Assembly (NCBI GenBank): GCA_964353355.1 | Contig: CAYGVT010000038.1 | Coordinates: forward strand, 1-46,822 | DNA from: CAYGVT01 sp964353355 | GTDB taxonomy: Archaea; Thermoplasmatota; DTKX01; GCA-020343715 | DNA length: 46,822 bases | Direction: 5' to 3' | Shown here: in pieces, positions 7,021 through 15,615 of the stretch | Layout of the letters: every line of letters begins with the position of its first letter | How positions within the stretch are numbered: position 1 is the first letter of the stretch | Translations under genes and position numbers: made by a program | The notes under the pieces: generated by a model | What the model saw: the letters and a program-made list of their open reading frames with translations, nothing else | Database searches by the model: none | Told to the model about the DNA's origin: nothing

Positions 7021-8709
7021 TCACGACCTCCTCCATACCCTCCACATGGCGAACGACCAGAGGATGATCACGATGGGAACGGTCACCGTGATCTGGACCG
7101 CCCCGAGGTGCAATGTCTGCCCCGCGTAGGTGATGTAGTAGATGATGGTGATCGCGACGAGGCTCAGGGTGACGATGGCGGTCGACCGGCGGATGGACCT
7201 GCGCAGCTCCTCGAAGTAGGTCCTGTCGAGCTTGATCGTGATGTCGTCCTCCTCGAGCTTCTTGAGGACCTTGTCGAGCCTGCGGGGCAGCTCTCGTATG
7301 AGACGCCGGTAACCGCGCGCGGTGTTGAGCGCCTGCATCGGGTCCAGCTCGGGCGTGTACCTCTCCCTCATGAGCGTGCCCATGCTCGCGCGGGCGAGCT
7401 CGACGACATCGAAGGCCGGGTCGAGTGCGCGGCACACGCCCTCGACCTCGAGCAGCGCGCGCTCGAGGAGCACGAACGACGACGGGGGATGCAACCCGTT
7501 GCGAAGCGAGACGGCGACCAGGCTCTGGTTCATGCCCTTGTCCATCTTGACCCGGCCGCGCTTGAGCGAGTTGTAGTCGATGAGGTCCCGCAGCCCCCAC
7601 TCGAGCGTTGCCATGTCGAGGGTCCGCTCCGGCGCGATGGTGATATCGACGAGGGCGACGGCCGCGCGGTGCGCGTCGCCCTTGATGATGGCCAAGTAGA
7701 GGTCGGTCACCAGCTCCCTGGTCGCGTCGTCGAGGTAGCCGATGGCCCCGAAGTCGATGAACCCGACCTTTCCGTTGGGCATGACGAAGAGGTTGCCCTG
7801 GTGCGGGTCGGCGTGGAAGAACCCGTCGACGAAGATCTGCTTGATGTAGGCCTTCCCGATGATTTCGGTCAGCCTCTTGGGGTCGACGCCCGCCCCCTTG
7901 ACGGCCTCGGCGTCGTCCAATGACGTGCCGTCCATGAAGTCCATCGTGAGGACCCTGTGGGTGGAGAGGGCCCAGTGCACCTTGGGGAGCACGACCCCCT
8001 CCACGGCAGCCATGTTGGTGCGGAACCGCTCGATGTTGCGGCCCTCGACCGTGTAGTCGATCTCCCTCATTATCATCCGCCCGAACTCATCGACCGCGCC
8101 CTCGAGGTCGAGGCTCTCGACGGACTTGAACAGGCGCTTAAGGGTGCCCGCGAGGTCGTGGAGCACCACGATGTCGGCCTTGATGACGTCCTGCACGCCG
8201 GGTCGCTGTACCTTGACCGCGAGCGGCTCGCCCGTGCCCCTCTCGGTGGCCCTGTGGACCTGGCCTATGGAGGCCGAGGCGATGGGCTCGGCATCGAACG
8301 TCGCGAAGACCTCCTCCGGCGGGGCGCCCAGCTCGGATACGATGAGCTGCCTCACAGACTCGATGGGCACGGGCGGCGCGCTGTCCCTGAGCAGACCGAG
8401 CTCCGCGGCGAACTCCTCCGAGATCAGGTCGGGCCTCGTGCTCAGCATCTGGCCGAGCTTGATGAAGGTCGGTCCCAGCCTCTCGAGGAGCAGCCGGAAC
8501 CTGACGGGCGCCTTCATGGCGGCGACCTTCTTGTCCTCCTCCGTCTCGATGTGCAGCCTCTTGAGGGACGAGACGGTGTCACCCAGCCGGCCGAACCCGT
8601 ACATGGATATCGCGCCGAGGATCTCGGCGACGCGCCTGCTGTGGTCGTACTTGTCGCTCAGCATCTTCCGGAGCGGCCTCTTCGGGTCCTCCTCGTTCGT
8701 CCCGTCCAT
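7021..8709 (-). CDS. UbiB/ABC1 (ADCK-like) atypical kinase
   Basis: A 562-aa member of the UbiB/ABC1 family, linked in other organisms to isoprenoid-quinone metabolism. Family hallmarks are visible: the KxGQ motif in FIKLGQMLSTRPDL (KLGQ 84-87), the Ala-rich ASIGQVH loop (146-152), the ATP-contacting Lys in LAVKVQRPG (166), the catalytic loop ADPHQGN (300-306) and the metal-binding IDFG (318-321). Two hydrophobic segments near the C-terminus (TAIVTLSLVAITIIYYI and VTVPIVIILWSFAMW) should anchor it in the membrane, as in bacterial UbiB. The start at 8709 fits a TATA box at 8801-8810. The furthest upstream ATG (8784) would precede the transcript; 8727 is an alternative. Confidence 0.93.
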   Translation of the reverse strand: MDGTNEEDPKRPLRKMLSDKYDHSRRVAEILGAISMYGFGRLGDTVSSLKRLHIETEEDKKVAAMKAPVRFRLLLERLGPTFIKLGQMLSTRPDLISEEFAAELGLLRDSAPPVPIESVRQLIVSELGAPPEEVFATFDAEPIASASIGQVHRATERGTGEPLAVKVQRPGVQDVIKADIVVLHDLAGTLKRLFKSVESLDLEGAVDEFGRMIMREIDYTVEGRNIERFRTNMAAVEGVVLPKVHWALSTHRVLTMDFMDGTSLDDAEAVKGAGVDPKRLTEIIGKAYIKQIFVDGFFHADPHQGNLFVMPNGKVGFIDFGAIGYLDDATRELVTDLYLAIIKGDAHRAAVALVDITIAPERTLDMATLEWGLRDLIDYNSLKRGRVKMDKGMNQSLVAVSLRNGLHPPSSFVLLERALLEVEGVCRALDPAFDVVELARASMGTLMRERYTPELDPMQALNTARGYRRLIRELPRRLDKVLKKLEEDDITIKLDRTYFEELRRSIRRSTAIVTLSLVAITIIYYITYAGQTLHLGAVQITVTVPIVIILWSFAMWRVWRRS

Positions 8710-8800
8710 CGCGCTGCCGGTCAGCATGCACGACCCCCGAGCGTGGGAGCGGCCCGATTGCCAGGACGCGCCCCGCGCCCACATTGAGCCCCCTCAGGAG

Positions 8801-8810
8801 TTATTAAACC
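8801..8810 (-). promoter_or_regulatory. TATA box for the UbiB-like gene
   Basis: The minus strand reads GGTTTAATAA in a GC-rich intergenic stretch, predicting initiation near 8780. Confidence 0.6.
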
Positions 8811-8948
8811 ATCGGAGCGGGTGGCCGTGGAACCTCACGCAGAGGGGCGGGGCGGTCGCAGGCCCCCGCGGACCCCCGTACACGTGCGATGGGGCCAGGC
8901 GTGAGGGCCCGGGCGCCCCCGGGCGGCCGACCCCATGGCCATCTGGCC

Positions 8949-9791
8949 TCACCGCGTGAGCCAGCTCACGCGGTACTCGGTCTGCTCGGGCGGTTGCGGG
9001 AGCCCGGGGTCCGCCACCCTCCACTCGCCGTGCACGCCCGCCTCGCGGGCGGCGAGCTCCAGGTGGCTCATGGCGATGCCGATGTCCAGGTTGTGCAGCC
9101 CCGCGTCGTAGTACATCCGCTTCGTCGGCCTCAGGTAGATGTGGAGGACCTCCCGCCCCTCCTCCTTGACGACGCGCCACGGCTGGGTGTTGCCCGAGGA
9201 GGGCGCCAGCCTCAGCATCTCCAGGGGCTGCGCGAGCCGCCCAGCGGCCTCCCTGGTGAGCGGGCGCCCGAAGGTCCCCGAGAAGAAGAGCTCGCCCCAG
9301 CCCTTCCGGGTGTCCGCCTTGATGCCCATCCGGATGAACGACTCGCCGAGCTGCTTGCGCGCGGCGGTCACGCCCAGGACGGCGATGGCGGGCACCATCT
9401 CGTTCTCCGCCGTGGCGAAGTCAGCGAAGAACTCGCGGTTGAAAATGCCCATCCAGCAGGAGCCGAGGCCCAGGTCCGTCGCCCTGAGCACCAGGTGCTC
9501 GAGCAAGTAGCCGTAGCCCTCGCGGGCCATGGGCGAGCGCTTGATGGCGCCCATGAGGAAGTACCGGGGGTTCCTGATGAGCCCGTAGTCGCTGACCTTG
9601 ACCGGCATGCCCCTCTCGAAGGGCCGCTCGACGACCTTGAACCTCGCGGCCTCGCCGAACGGGGCCCTGGCCAGGGAGGCGCAGGCCGCCTCCATCCGCC
9701 GCATCGCGTCTGCGTCGATGGCGGTCTTGTCGTACGTCCGGACCGACCTGCGGGACCTCATGAGGCCCTCGACTGGCCTGTCGAAGTGCAT
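8949..9791 (-). CDS. nitroreductase-family protein
   Basis: About 280 aa of the FMN-dependent nitroreductase superfamily, TM1586-like subgroup with two half-domains. RSRRSVRTYD near the N-terminus is the phosphate-binding RRSxRxY signature. YLLEHLVLRATDLGLGSCWMG is the typical dimer-interface helix, and LAPSSGNTQPWRVV is the second FMN-binding motif. It should reduce nitro, quinone or flavin-like substrates with NAD(P)H; the substrate is unknown. I set the start at the ATG of MHFDRPVEGL (9791); a further ATG lies at 9806. It is divergently transcribed from the beta-propeller gene. Confidence 0.88.
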   Translation of the reverse strand: MHFDRPVEGLMRSRRSVRTYDKTAIDADAMRRMEAACASLARAPFGEAARFKVVERPFERGMPVKVSDYGLIRNPRYFLMGAIKRSPMAREGYGYLLEHLVLRATDLGLGSCWMGIFNREFFADFATAENEMVPAIAVLGVTAARKQLGESFIRMGIKADTRKGWGELFFSGTFGRPLTREAAGRLAQPLEMLRLAPSSGNTQPWRVVKEEGREVLHIYLRPTKRMYYDAGLHNLDIGIAMSHLELAAREAGVHGEWRVADPGLPQPPEQTEYRVSWLTR

Positions 9792-9944
9792 GCCATGCCC
9801 ATGCACGGTGTCGATATTCTACGTTATCACCGAAGCAGGAAGGGATGGGTCGCCGGGGGGCGGCGGCCGTTCAGGTCGGTCGGGCGCGCCGTGCCAGCGT
9901 GGCCGGTCCGGTGGCCTGCTCCCGACACATCCCGCCCTATTGCG

Positions 9945-9956
9945 CAAACCTTATGG
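9945..9956 (+). promoter_or_regulatory. TATA element for the beta-propeller gene
   Basis: CAAACCTTATGG, close to the AAACCTTATGAG that precedes tRNA-Lys. Its centre lies about 20 bases upstream of the ATG at 9972, as expected for a leaderless mRNA. Confidence 0.55.
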
Positions 9957-9971
9957 TCAGGGGCGGAGGTT

Positions 9972-11492
9972 ATGGGCCCGATGCCACGCCTGACGCGTCT
10001 CGTCCCGAGGAACCGGCAGCAGCGCCTGCTCTTCGGCGTGGCCGCCCTCGTGCTCGTGGCCCTCCTCTTCGCGTCGCTCGCCTACGAGAGCGGCTGGGGG
10101 TCGGACGACGGGGGCGACGGGGGCACCCCCGAGGAGCCCAAGGTCCCACCCTACGTCATGGACGACGGGGCCAACTTCGCGGCGCAGGACGCCTTCCAGG
10201 GCTCCAACGAGCCCTCCATCGCGGTGAGCCTCACGGACCCGTTGAACATGGTCGGGGGCTCGAACGACTACGCCACGCCCACGTCCGACGCCTGGGTGGG
10301 CTACTACTGGACGTTCGACGGGGGGAGGCGGTGGGAGCGCGGCCTCGTGCCGGGCTACCCCAACGGGCCCGTGAGCGCGCTCACCGGCTTCGAGGCCGCG
10401 GGCGACCCGGTCGTGGCCGCGGGACCGGACGGGGAGTTCTACTTCGCTGGCATCGCCTTCAAGCGGTCGACGCCCAACCTGGGACGGTCCTCGTCCATAT
10501 TCGTCGCCAAGTCCACCGACGGCGGCCGCACCTTCGGCCAGGTGTCGATGGTCGCCCAGTCGCTGACGGTGGCCACGTTCCACGACAAGGAGTGGCTCGC
10601 GTGCGACCCAGGCACCGGTAACGTCTACGTCTCGTGGACGATGTTCAACGGGCCCGAGTCCTCCATCATGTTCTCGCGCTCGACCGACGGCGGCCGCACG
10701 TTCTCGCGGCCCTGGACATTGCTCTCCGACATTCGCGCGCGCGAGTTCCAGACCCAGGGCTCCCAGGTCGTTGTGGCAACGGACGGCACCGTGCATGTGA
10801 CGTGGATAGAATTCGCAACCGACACCGAGGGGAACCACCGATACACGAAGTCGACCGACGGCGGGCAGACCTTCTCGGACGTGGTCGACATCGGTCCCGT
10901 CACCTACATCGTGAGCCCCCTGCCCAACGGGGGCTACCGCACGCCCACGCTGCCCTCGCTGGCCGTGGACAACACCGGAGGTCCCTTCGACGGCTCGCTC
11001 TACATCGTCTGGAACGACCAGCGCAACGGCGACGCTGACACCTACCTGATGGCGAGCCACGACGCGGGCGCGACGTGGGAGGAGCAGGTCCGTGTCAACG
11101 ACGACGACCCCAACTCCACCGCGGACCAGTTCTTCCCCGCGGTGTGCGTGGGCGGGAACGGCACCGTGTGCGTGACCTTCTACGACCGCCGCGACGACCC
11201 GAACAACACGCTGCTCAAGTACTACATGGCCCAGTCCGTGGACGGGGGTGCGACCTTCCTGCCCAACTTCCCCATCTCGAGCGCCCAGTTCGACGGCAAC
11301 GCCGCGGGCGGGCGCCGCAAGGGCGGCGTGTTCTCGGGCACGCCCTTCATGGGCGACTACACTGCGGTCGCGCCATCCAGGGACTTCTGCATCGCCATCT
11401 GGTGCGACACCCGCGACGGCACGCCGGAGGCGCCGAACTCCGACATCTACGTCGCGCGCGTGACCTACGCGCCCATAGGAAAAGCGCCCTGA
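9972..11492 (+). CDS. membrane-anchored Asp-box beta-propeller (sialidase-like) protein
   Basis: A 506-aa exported protein. A basic N-terminus (RLTRLVPRNRQQR) precedes one hydrophobic segment (about 20-43, LLFGVAALVLVALLFASLAY), then a Gly/Asp linker. The rest is a beta-propeller with repeated Asp-boxes of the form S-x-D-x-G-x-T-F/W: two STDGGRTF, one STDGGQTF, SHDAGATW, SVDGGATF and a variant FDGGRRW. This is the BNR/sialidase fold. The Arg triad and Tyr/Glu pair of true sialidases are not evident, so a binding or structural role is as likely as glycosidase activity. The start at 9972 fits the TATA element. Confidence 0.85.
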   Translation: MGPMPRLTRLVPRNRQQRLLFGVAALVLVALLFASLAYESGWGSDDGGDGGTPEEPKVPPYVMDDGANFAAQDAFQGSNEPSIAVSLTDPLNMVGGSNDYATPTSDAWVGYYWTFDGGRRWERGLVPGYPNGPVSALTGFEAAGDPVVAAGPDGEFYFAGIAFKRSTPNLGRSSSIFVAKSTDGGRTFGQVSMVAQSLTVATFHDKEWLACDPGTGNVYVSWTMFNGPESSIMFSRSTDGGRTFSRPWTLLSDIRAREFQTQGSQVVVATDGTVHVTWIEFATDTEGNHRYTKSTDGGQTFSDVVDIGPVTYIVSPLPNGGYRTPTLPSLAVDNTGGPFDGSLYIVWNDQRNGDADTYLMASHDAGATWEEQVRVNDDDPNSTADQFFPAVCVGGNGTVCVTFYDRRDDPNNTLLKYYMAQSVDGGATFLPNFPISSAQFDGNAAGGRRKGGVFSGTPFMGDYTAVAPSRDFCIAIWCDTRDGTPEAPNSDIYVARVTYAPIGKAP

Positions 11493-11929
11493 ACGAACGC
11501 CACGGTATGCGGCTTCCGGACCGCACCACCCTTCATGCCTTGCATCGAGTAATTCAGGGCATGCCACGGGCGACCAGGGACCTACTGGACGGAATGGTTA
11601 TTTTTATAATCATTACGGGGGTTAACGTTCCTCGATCATTGCTGGCTGATGTGCGGAAGAGGGCAATCGCCATCCCCTTCGAGGTCGAGCGGACGGACCT
11701 AGGTGCGAGATCGGTCAATATCGACCGTCGTGCGGCCCTCGATAGGGGTGTACACCACGTCAGGGTGCTTTAGCACCACATGGCCACGGGCCGTGGGGTG
11801 GGAATCCCAGCAGACCCAGAGGGTCCGGGCTGACCTGCACCGATGCCGTTCCCTCCCCTCCCAGTCCCCTCCCGCAAATGCCAAATGCCGCCTAGGCACT
11901 ACACCGGGGCCGTAGGAGGCTGCTCGGGC
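11493..11929. other. intergenic region with TATA box and hairpins
   Basis: No gene is supported. The stretch has a strong plus-strand TATA-like sequence, TTATTTTTATAATC, near 11598-11611, far upstream of gatD. Two small hairpins follow: GGTGCT/AGCACC at 11764-11777 and CCACGG/CCGTGG just after it. A long gatD leader or an independent small RNA would fit. Weak reading frames here have shadow-like composition. Confidence 0.4.
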
Positions 11930-13261
11930 ATGCACTTCGAGGGGGGCGCGGACACCGGCGGATACGTGGGGGTCGCGGGCGCGCTGCTCGATGCCGCGAG
12001 GGCCAGGGTCGGCGACCTCGTGGAGGTCCGACGCCCCGACGGCTCGGCCGCCGACCGGGGGCTGCTCATGCCGCACCACGAGTTCTCGGGCGAGGACGTG
12101 GTCGTGCTCAAGCTCGAGAACGGCTACAACGTGGGCGTCGCGGTGACGGCCGTGGACGCCGTCCATGTCGTCACGGAGGCCCTGCCCAGGCGACCGCCCC
12201 TTCGCGAGATCCCCCGCCGGGAGGGGCTGCCCGACGTGGCCGTCATCGGGACGGGCGGGACCATCGCGTCCTACGTCGACTACCGCACGGGCGCGGTGCA
12301 TCCCGCGCTCACGGCCGAGGAGCTCGCGTTCTCGGTCCCGGGCCTGGCCGACCGCTACAACCTGCGCGCCGAGGCCCTGTTCTCCGTGCACTCGGAGGAC
12401 CTGTTCCCGCACCACTGGGCCGAGATGGCCCGCGCGGCCGCGCGCCACCTGGAGGAGGGCGCGGCGGGCGTCGTCATCCCGCACGGGACCGACACGATGG
12501 GCATCACCGCGGCGGGCCTCTCGTTCATGCTCGGCGAGCTCTCAGGCCCGGTCGTCCTCGTGGGCTCGCAGCGAAGCTCCGACCGGCCCTCGTCCGACGC
12601 GACGGAGAACCTCGAGGAGGCGTGCCTCGTGGCCACCCAGGACCTGGGCGAGGTCGTCCTGGCCATGCACGCCGGGACCTCCGACGGCGCGGTCGCGGTC
12701 CACCGCGGCACGCGCGTGCGCAAGATGCACACCTCGACCAGGTGGGCGTTCAGGAGCGTGAACTCCGAGCCCCTGGCCATCGTCTCGGGCCCCGAGGTCC
12801 GGTGGCGCGGCGCCCACCGCGCGCGCGCACCGCGCACCGCGCTCGACGACCGCGTCGAGGACCGCGTCGTGCTCCTTCAGGTGTATCCGGGCTTCGACCC
12901 CGAGCTCGTGCACCACTCCGCGCGCAGCGCGCGCGGCGTCGTGCTCGCGGGCACGGGCCTGGGCCACATGGGCGCGCACGCCTTCGGGGCGGTGAGGGAG
13001 GCCGTCTCGCGGGGCGTGGTCGTGGTGATGACCAGCCAGTGCCTCTGGGGCGCGACCAACCTGAACGTCTACTCCAACGGGCGCGACCTGCTGCGGCAGG
13101 GCGTCCTGCCCCTGGGGGACATGCTGCCCGAGACCGCGTTCGCGAAGCTGTGCTGCATGCTCGGTCGCAGCCAGGACCCCGACGAGGTCCGCCGCCTCAT
13201 GCTGGCGCCGGCCGCGGGGGAGGCCGTCGACCGCCGTGCCGTGGGGGGTGAGGACAGATGA
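11930..13261 (+). CDS. gatD: glutamyl-tRNA(Gln) amidotransferase subunit D
   Basis: A 443-aa amidohydrolase subunit that releases ammonia from glutamine or asparagine for GatE. An N-terminal beta-barrel-like region (1-95) precedes a type I/II asparaginase domain. The first Thr motif is GTGGTIAS (107-114), the second catalytic pair lies in HGTDTMG (185-191), and the active-site Lys is in the VRKMHTS segment. The start at 11930 is fixed by GGAGG at 11914-11918; the longer upstream frame has a Pro-rich, unlikely N-terminus. It overlaps gatE by four bases (ATGA), so the two subunits are co-translated. The pair is specific to archaea. Confidence 0.95.
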   Translation: MHFEGGADTGGYVGVAGALLDAARARVGDLVEVRRPDGSAADRGLLMPHHEFSGEDVVVLKLENGYNVGVAVTAVDAVHVVTEALPRRPPLREIPRREGLPDVAVIGTGGTIASYVDYRTGAVHPALTAEELAFSVPGLADRYNLRAEALFSVHSEDLFPHHWAEMARAAARHLEEGAAGVVIPHGTDTMGITAAGLSFMLGELSGPVVLVGSQRSSDRPSSDATENLEEACLVATQDLGEVVLAMHAGTSDGAVAVHRGTRVRKMHTSTRWAFRSVNSEPLAIVSGPEVRWRGAHRARAPRTALDDRVEDRVVLLQVYPGFDPELVHHSARSARGVVLAGTGLGHMGAHAFGAVREAVSRGVVVVMTSQCLWGATNLNVYSNGRDLLRQGVLPLGDMLPETAFAKLCCMLGRSQDPDEVRRLMLAPAAGEAVDRRAVGGEDR

Positions 13262-15252
13262 AGGGCCCCGACCCCTCTGACGCGGCCTACTACGCCGCCC
13301 TCGGCTTCAAGGCCGGGCTCGAGATACACCAGCAGCTCGACACCCTCAAGCTCTTCTGCGCCTGCCCGTCGCACCTGCAGGAGGAGGCGGGGTCCGCCTT
13401 CCGCCGGCGGCTGGCGCCCACCCAGTCCGAGCTCGGGGAGGTCGACGCGGCCGCGCTCGCGGAGGCGCGCAAGCGGTTCCTGTTCACCTACGAGACCAAC
13501 GAGGGCTCGTGCCTCGTGGAGGCGGACGAGGAGCCGCCGCACGCGGTGAACCGGGAGGCTCTCAAGGTGGCGTTGCTCGTGGCGCGGCTCCTCAAGGCAA
13601 AGCCGGTGGACGAGGTCCACTACATGCGCAAGATCGTCATCGACGGCTCGAACACCACGGGCTTCCAGCGCACGGCGCTCCTAGCGCGCGCGGGGGCGGT
13701 CGAGGGCGAGGACCTCCGCGTGGGCGTAGATGGCATGTGGCTGGAGGAGGACGCCGCGCGCCGCATGGACGCGGCCGACGAGGAGGGGACGGGCGGGGGC
13801 GGGGGAGCGGGCGGGGGCGGAGGCGCGGGCGGGGCCGTGGCGGAGGAGGGCATGCGCGCGACGTTCCGCCTGGACCGCCTTGGCATCCCGCTGGTGGAGA
13901 TAGCGACCGCGCCCGACGTGCGCACGCCCGCCGAGATGAGGCGCGTCGCGGAGCGCCTCGGCGCGCTGCTGCGCGCGACCCGCCGGGTCAAGCGCGGCCT
14001 CGGCACCATCCGGCAGGACCTCAACGTGTCCATCGCCGGGGGGGCCCGCGCCGAGATCAAGGGCGTGCAGGACCTGCGGCGCATCCCCGAGTACGTGGTC
14101 GAGGAGGTCGAGCGCCAGCGCGGGCTCGTCGCGGTGCGAGACGAGCTGCGGCGGCGAGGGGTCTCCCCCGAGGACGTGCCACGCGAGCCCCTGCTGCTCG
14201 TCCATGCCCTGGGCGCGTCCCAGTCGCGGGTGCTCCAGGGCGCGCTGAGGAGGGGCGGCGTCGTCCTCGGCCTCCTGTTGCCGGGGTTCGCGGGGCTGCT
14301 CAAGGGCGAGCCCGTAGACGGCGTGCGCCGCCGGTTGGGCGCGGAGCTCGCGGCCTACGCGGGCGCCTTCGGGCTCAGGGGGGTGTTCCACTCCGACGAG
14401 CTGCCCGCCTACGGCGTGACCGCGGAGGAGGTCGCCGCCGTCCGCCTCGCGCTCAGGTGCGCCGAGGGGGACGCGTTCGTGATGGCCGCGGGCGATGAGG
14501 CCGTCGTGCGCGCGGCCATGGACGCGGTCGCCGTGCGCGCCGCGATGGCCACGGCCCTCCTGCCCCGCGAGGTGCGCGGCGCGCAGGGCGACGGGACGAC
14601 CCGGTACATGCGGCCGCTGCCTGGCGCCGCGCGCATGTACCCCGAGACCGATGTGCCGCCCGTGCGCGTGACGGGGGCGCTGCTCGCCGAGGTGGACGCC
14701 ATCGCCGTCGAGCTGCCCGAGCAGTGGGTCGCGCGCGTGTCGGCCAAGCACGGGCTCAGCCCCGCACAGGCGTGGCAGCTGCTCAACCGCGGCCAGGACG
14801 ACGAGTTCGAGGCCCTCGTGGCCAGCCACGACGCCCGCCTCGTCGGCCGCGCGCTGCTGTCCGTGCTGCCAGAGCTGGAGAGGGACGGCGTCGATACCGC
14901 CGGGGCGACCGCGGACGTGCTCGGCCCGGTGCTGGCGGGCGTCCTCGAGGGGCTCTACTCGAAGGAGGCCGTCGGGGACGTGCTGCGCAAGGTGCTCACG
15001 GAGGGTGTGGACGCCGCCACCGCCGCGAGGGCGTTGGGCCTCGGCGGTGGGGAGGACACGACCGCCGTCCGCGCGCGCATCGCGGCCATCGTGGCCGAGC
15101 GCTCGGACTTCGTCCGCAGGCGCGGCAGGGACGCGGTCGGGCCCCTGATGGCCGCCGTCATGGCCGAGTTCAAGGGCAAGGTGGACGGCAAGGCCCTCTC
15201 GGCGATGCTCTCGGAGGCCATCGACGCGGAGCTCACCGGCGGGGCCAAGTGA
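13258..15252 (+). CDS. gatE: glutamyl-tRNA(Gln) amidotransferase subunit E
   Basis: The 664-aa kinase/transamidase subunit that phosphorylates and amidates Glu-tRNA(Gln). The GatB-like catalytic core shows GLEIHQQLDT (20-29), YMRKIVIDGSNTTGFQRT (122-139) and GIPLVEIATAPD (209-220). An AspRS-type GAD insert follows in the middle, and a YqeY-like helical tail closes the protein. Between two conserved motifs lies a Gly/Ala-only stretch (178-192), apparently a lineage-specific loop. The protein is somewhat longer than the usual 610-640 residues because of it. With AsnRS also present, this complex is probably used only for Gln-tRNA. Confidence 0.95.
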   Translation: MKGPDPSDAAYYAALGFKAGLEIHQQLDTLKLFCACPSHLQEEAGSAFRRRLAPTQSELGEVDAAALAEARKRFLFTYETNEGSCLVEADEEPPHAVNREALKVALLVARLLKAKPVDEVHYMRKIVIDGSNTTGFQRTALLARAGAVEGEDLRVGVDGMWLEEDAARRMDAADEEGTGGGGGAGGGGGAGGAVAEEGMRATFRLDRLGIPLVEIATAPDVRTPAEMRRVAERLGALLRATRRVKRGLGTIRQDLNVSIAGGARAEIKGVQDLRRIPEYVVEEVERQRGLVAVRDELRRRGVSPEDVPREPLLLVHALGASQSRVLQGALRRGGVVLGLLLPGFAGLLKGEPVDGVRRRLGAELAAYAGAFGLRGVFHSDELPAYGVTAEEVAAVRLALRCAEGDAFVMAAGDEAVVRAAMDAVAVRAAMATALLPREVRGAQGDGTTRYMRPLPGAARMYPETDVPPVRVTGALLAEVDAIAVELPEQWVARVSAKHGLSPAQAWQLLNRGQDDEFEALVASHDARLVGRALLSVLPELERDGVDTAGATADVLGPVLAGVLEGLYSKEAVGDVLRKVLTEGVDAATAARALGLGGGEDTTAVRARIAAIVAERSDFVRRRGRDAVGPLMAAVMAEFKGKVDGKALSAMLSEAIDAELTGGAK

Positions 15253-15372
15253 GGCCGCGACCGCCCGTGCAGCATGCGCGATGGTGCGTGTGGTAGATGA
15301 AAAAAATGGGGTGGGAGCATGCGCCCTGAGGGCCCGCGATGCTCCCCGGCCAGGCCTGCTTGGGGCTTCGGC

Positions 15373-15513
15373 TCAGCCGCCGATGCGGAACATCTTGGTG
15401 CCGCACTTCGGGCAGGTGCCCTTCGTTGCGGGCTTCCCGTTCTTCATCTTGATCTTCTTGGGGTCCTTCATTTCGCGTTTCGCGCGGCACTTCACGCAGT
15501 AGGCCTTGACCAT
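15373..15513 (-). CDS. 46-aa zinc-binding protein (DUF5679-like)
   Basis: A short gene. The product begins MVKAYCVKCRAKREM, continues DPKKIKMKNGKPATKG and ends TCPKCGTKMFRIGG. The two CxxC knuckles (Cys6/Cys9 and Cys33/Cys36) with basic residues between them form a single zinc ribbon; the layout matches small archaeal and bacterial DUF5679 proteins of unknown role. The start is supported by a TATA sequence (minus strand GTTTAATTC near 15548-15556). It lies between gatE (convergent) and the large coiled-coil gene on the same strand. Confidence 0.8.
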   Translation of the reverse strand: MVKAYCVKCRAKREMKDPKKIKMKNGKPATKGTCPKCGTKMFRIGG

Positions 15514-15615
15514 CAAATCCCTCCGGGCCCCATTATTGCGCAGAGGTGAATTAAACGTTTGTATTGGGGCCTGCCACCGTTGGAAGGGCCCCGCTTGCCG
15601 GCCTTCGGCCCCCCT

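Noticed and set aside
8889..9971. Upstream 361 codons in frame with the beta-propeller protein
   Set aside because: They run antisense through the nitroreductase gene and lack protein-like composition. The TM-anchored start at 9972 with a TATA box is much better.
11507..11773. Possible small gene after the beta-propeller gene
   Set aside because: The frame is open and has a TATA inside, but composition is weak, it has no ribosome binding site and it seems to be the tail of a shadow frame.
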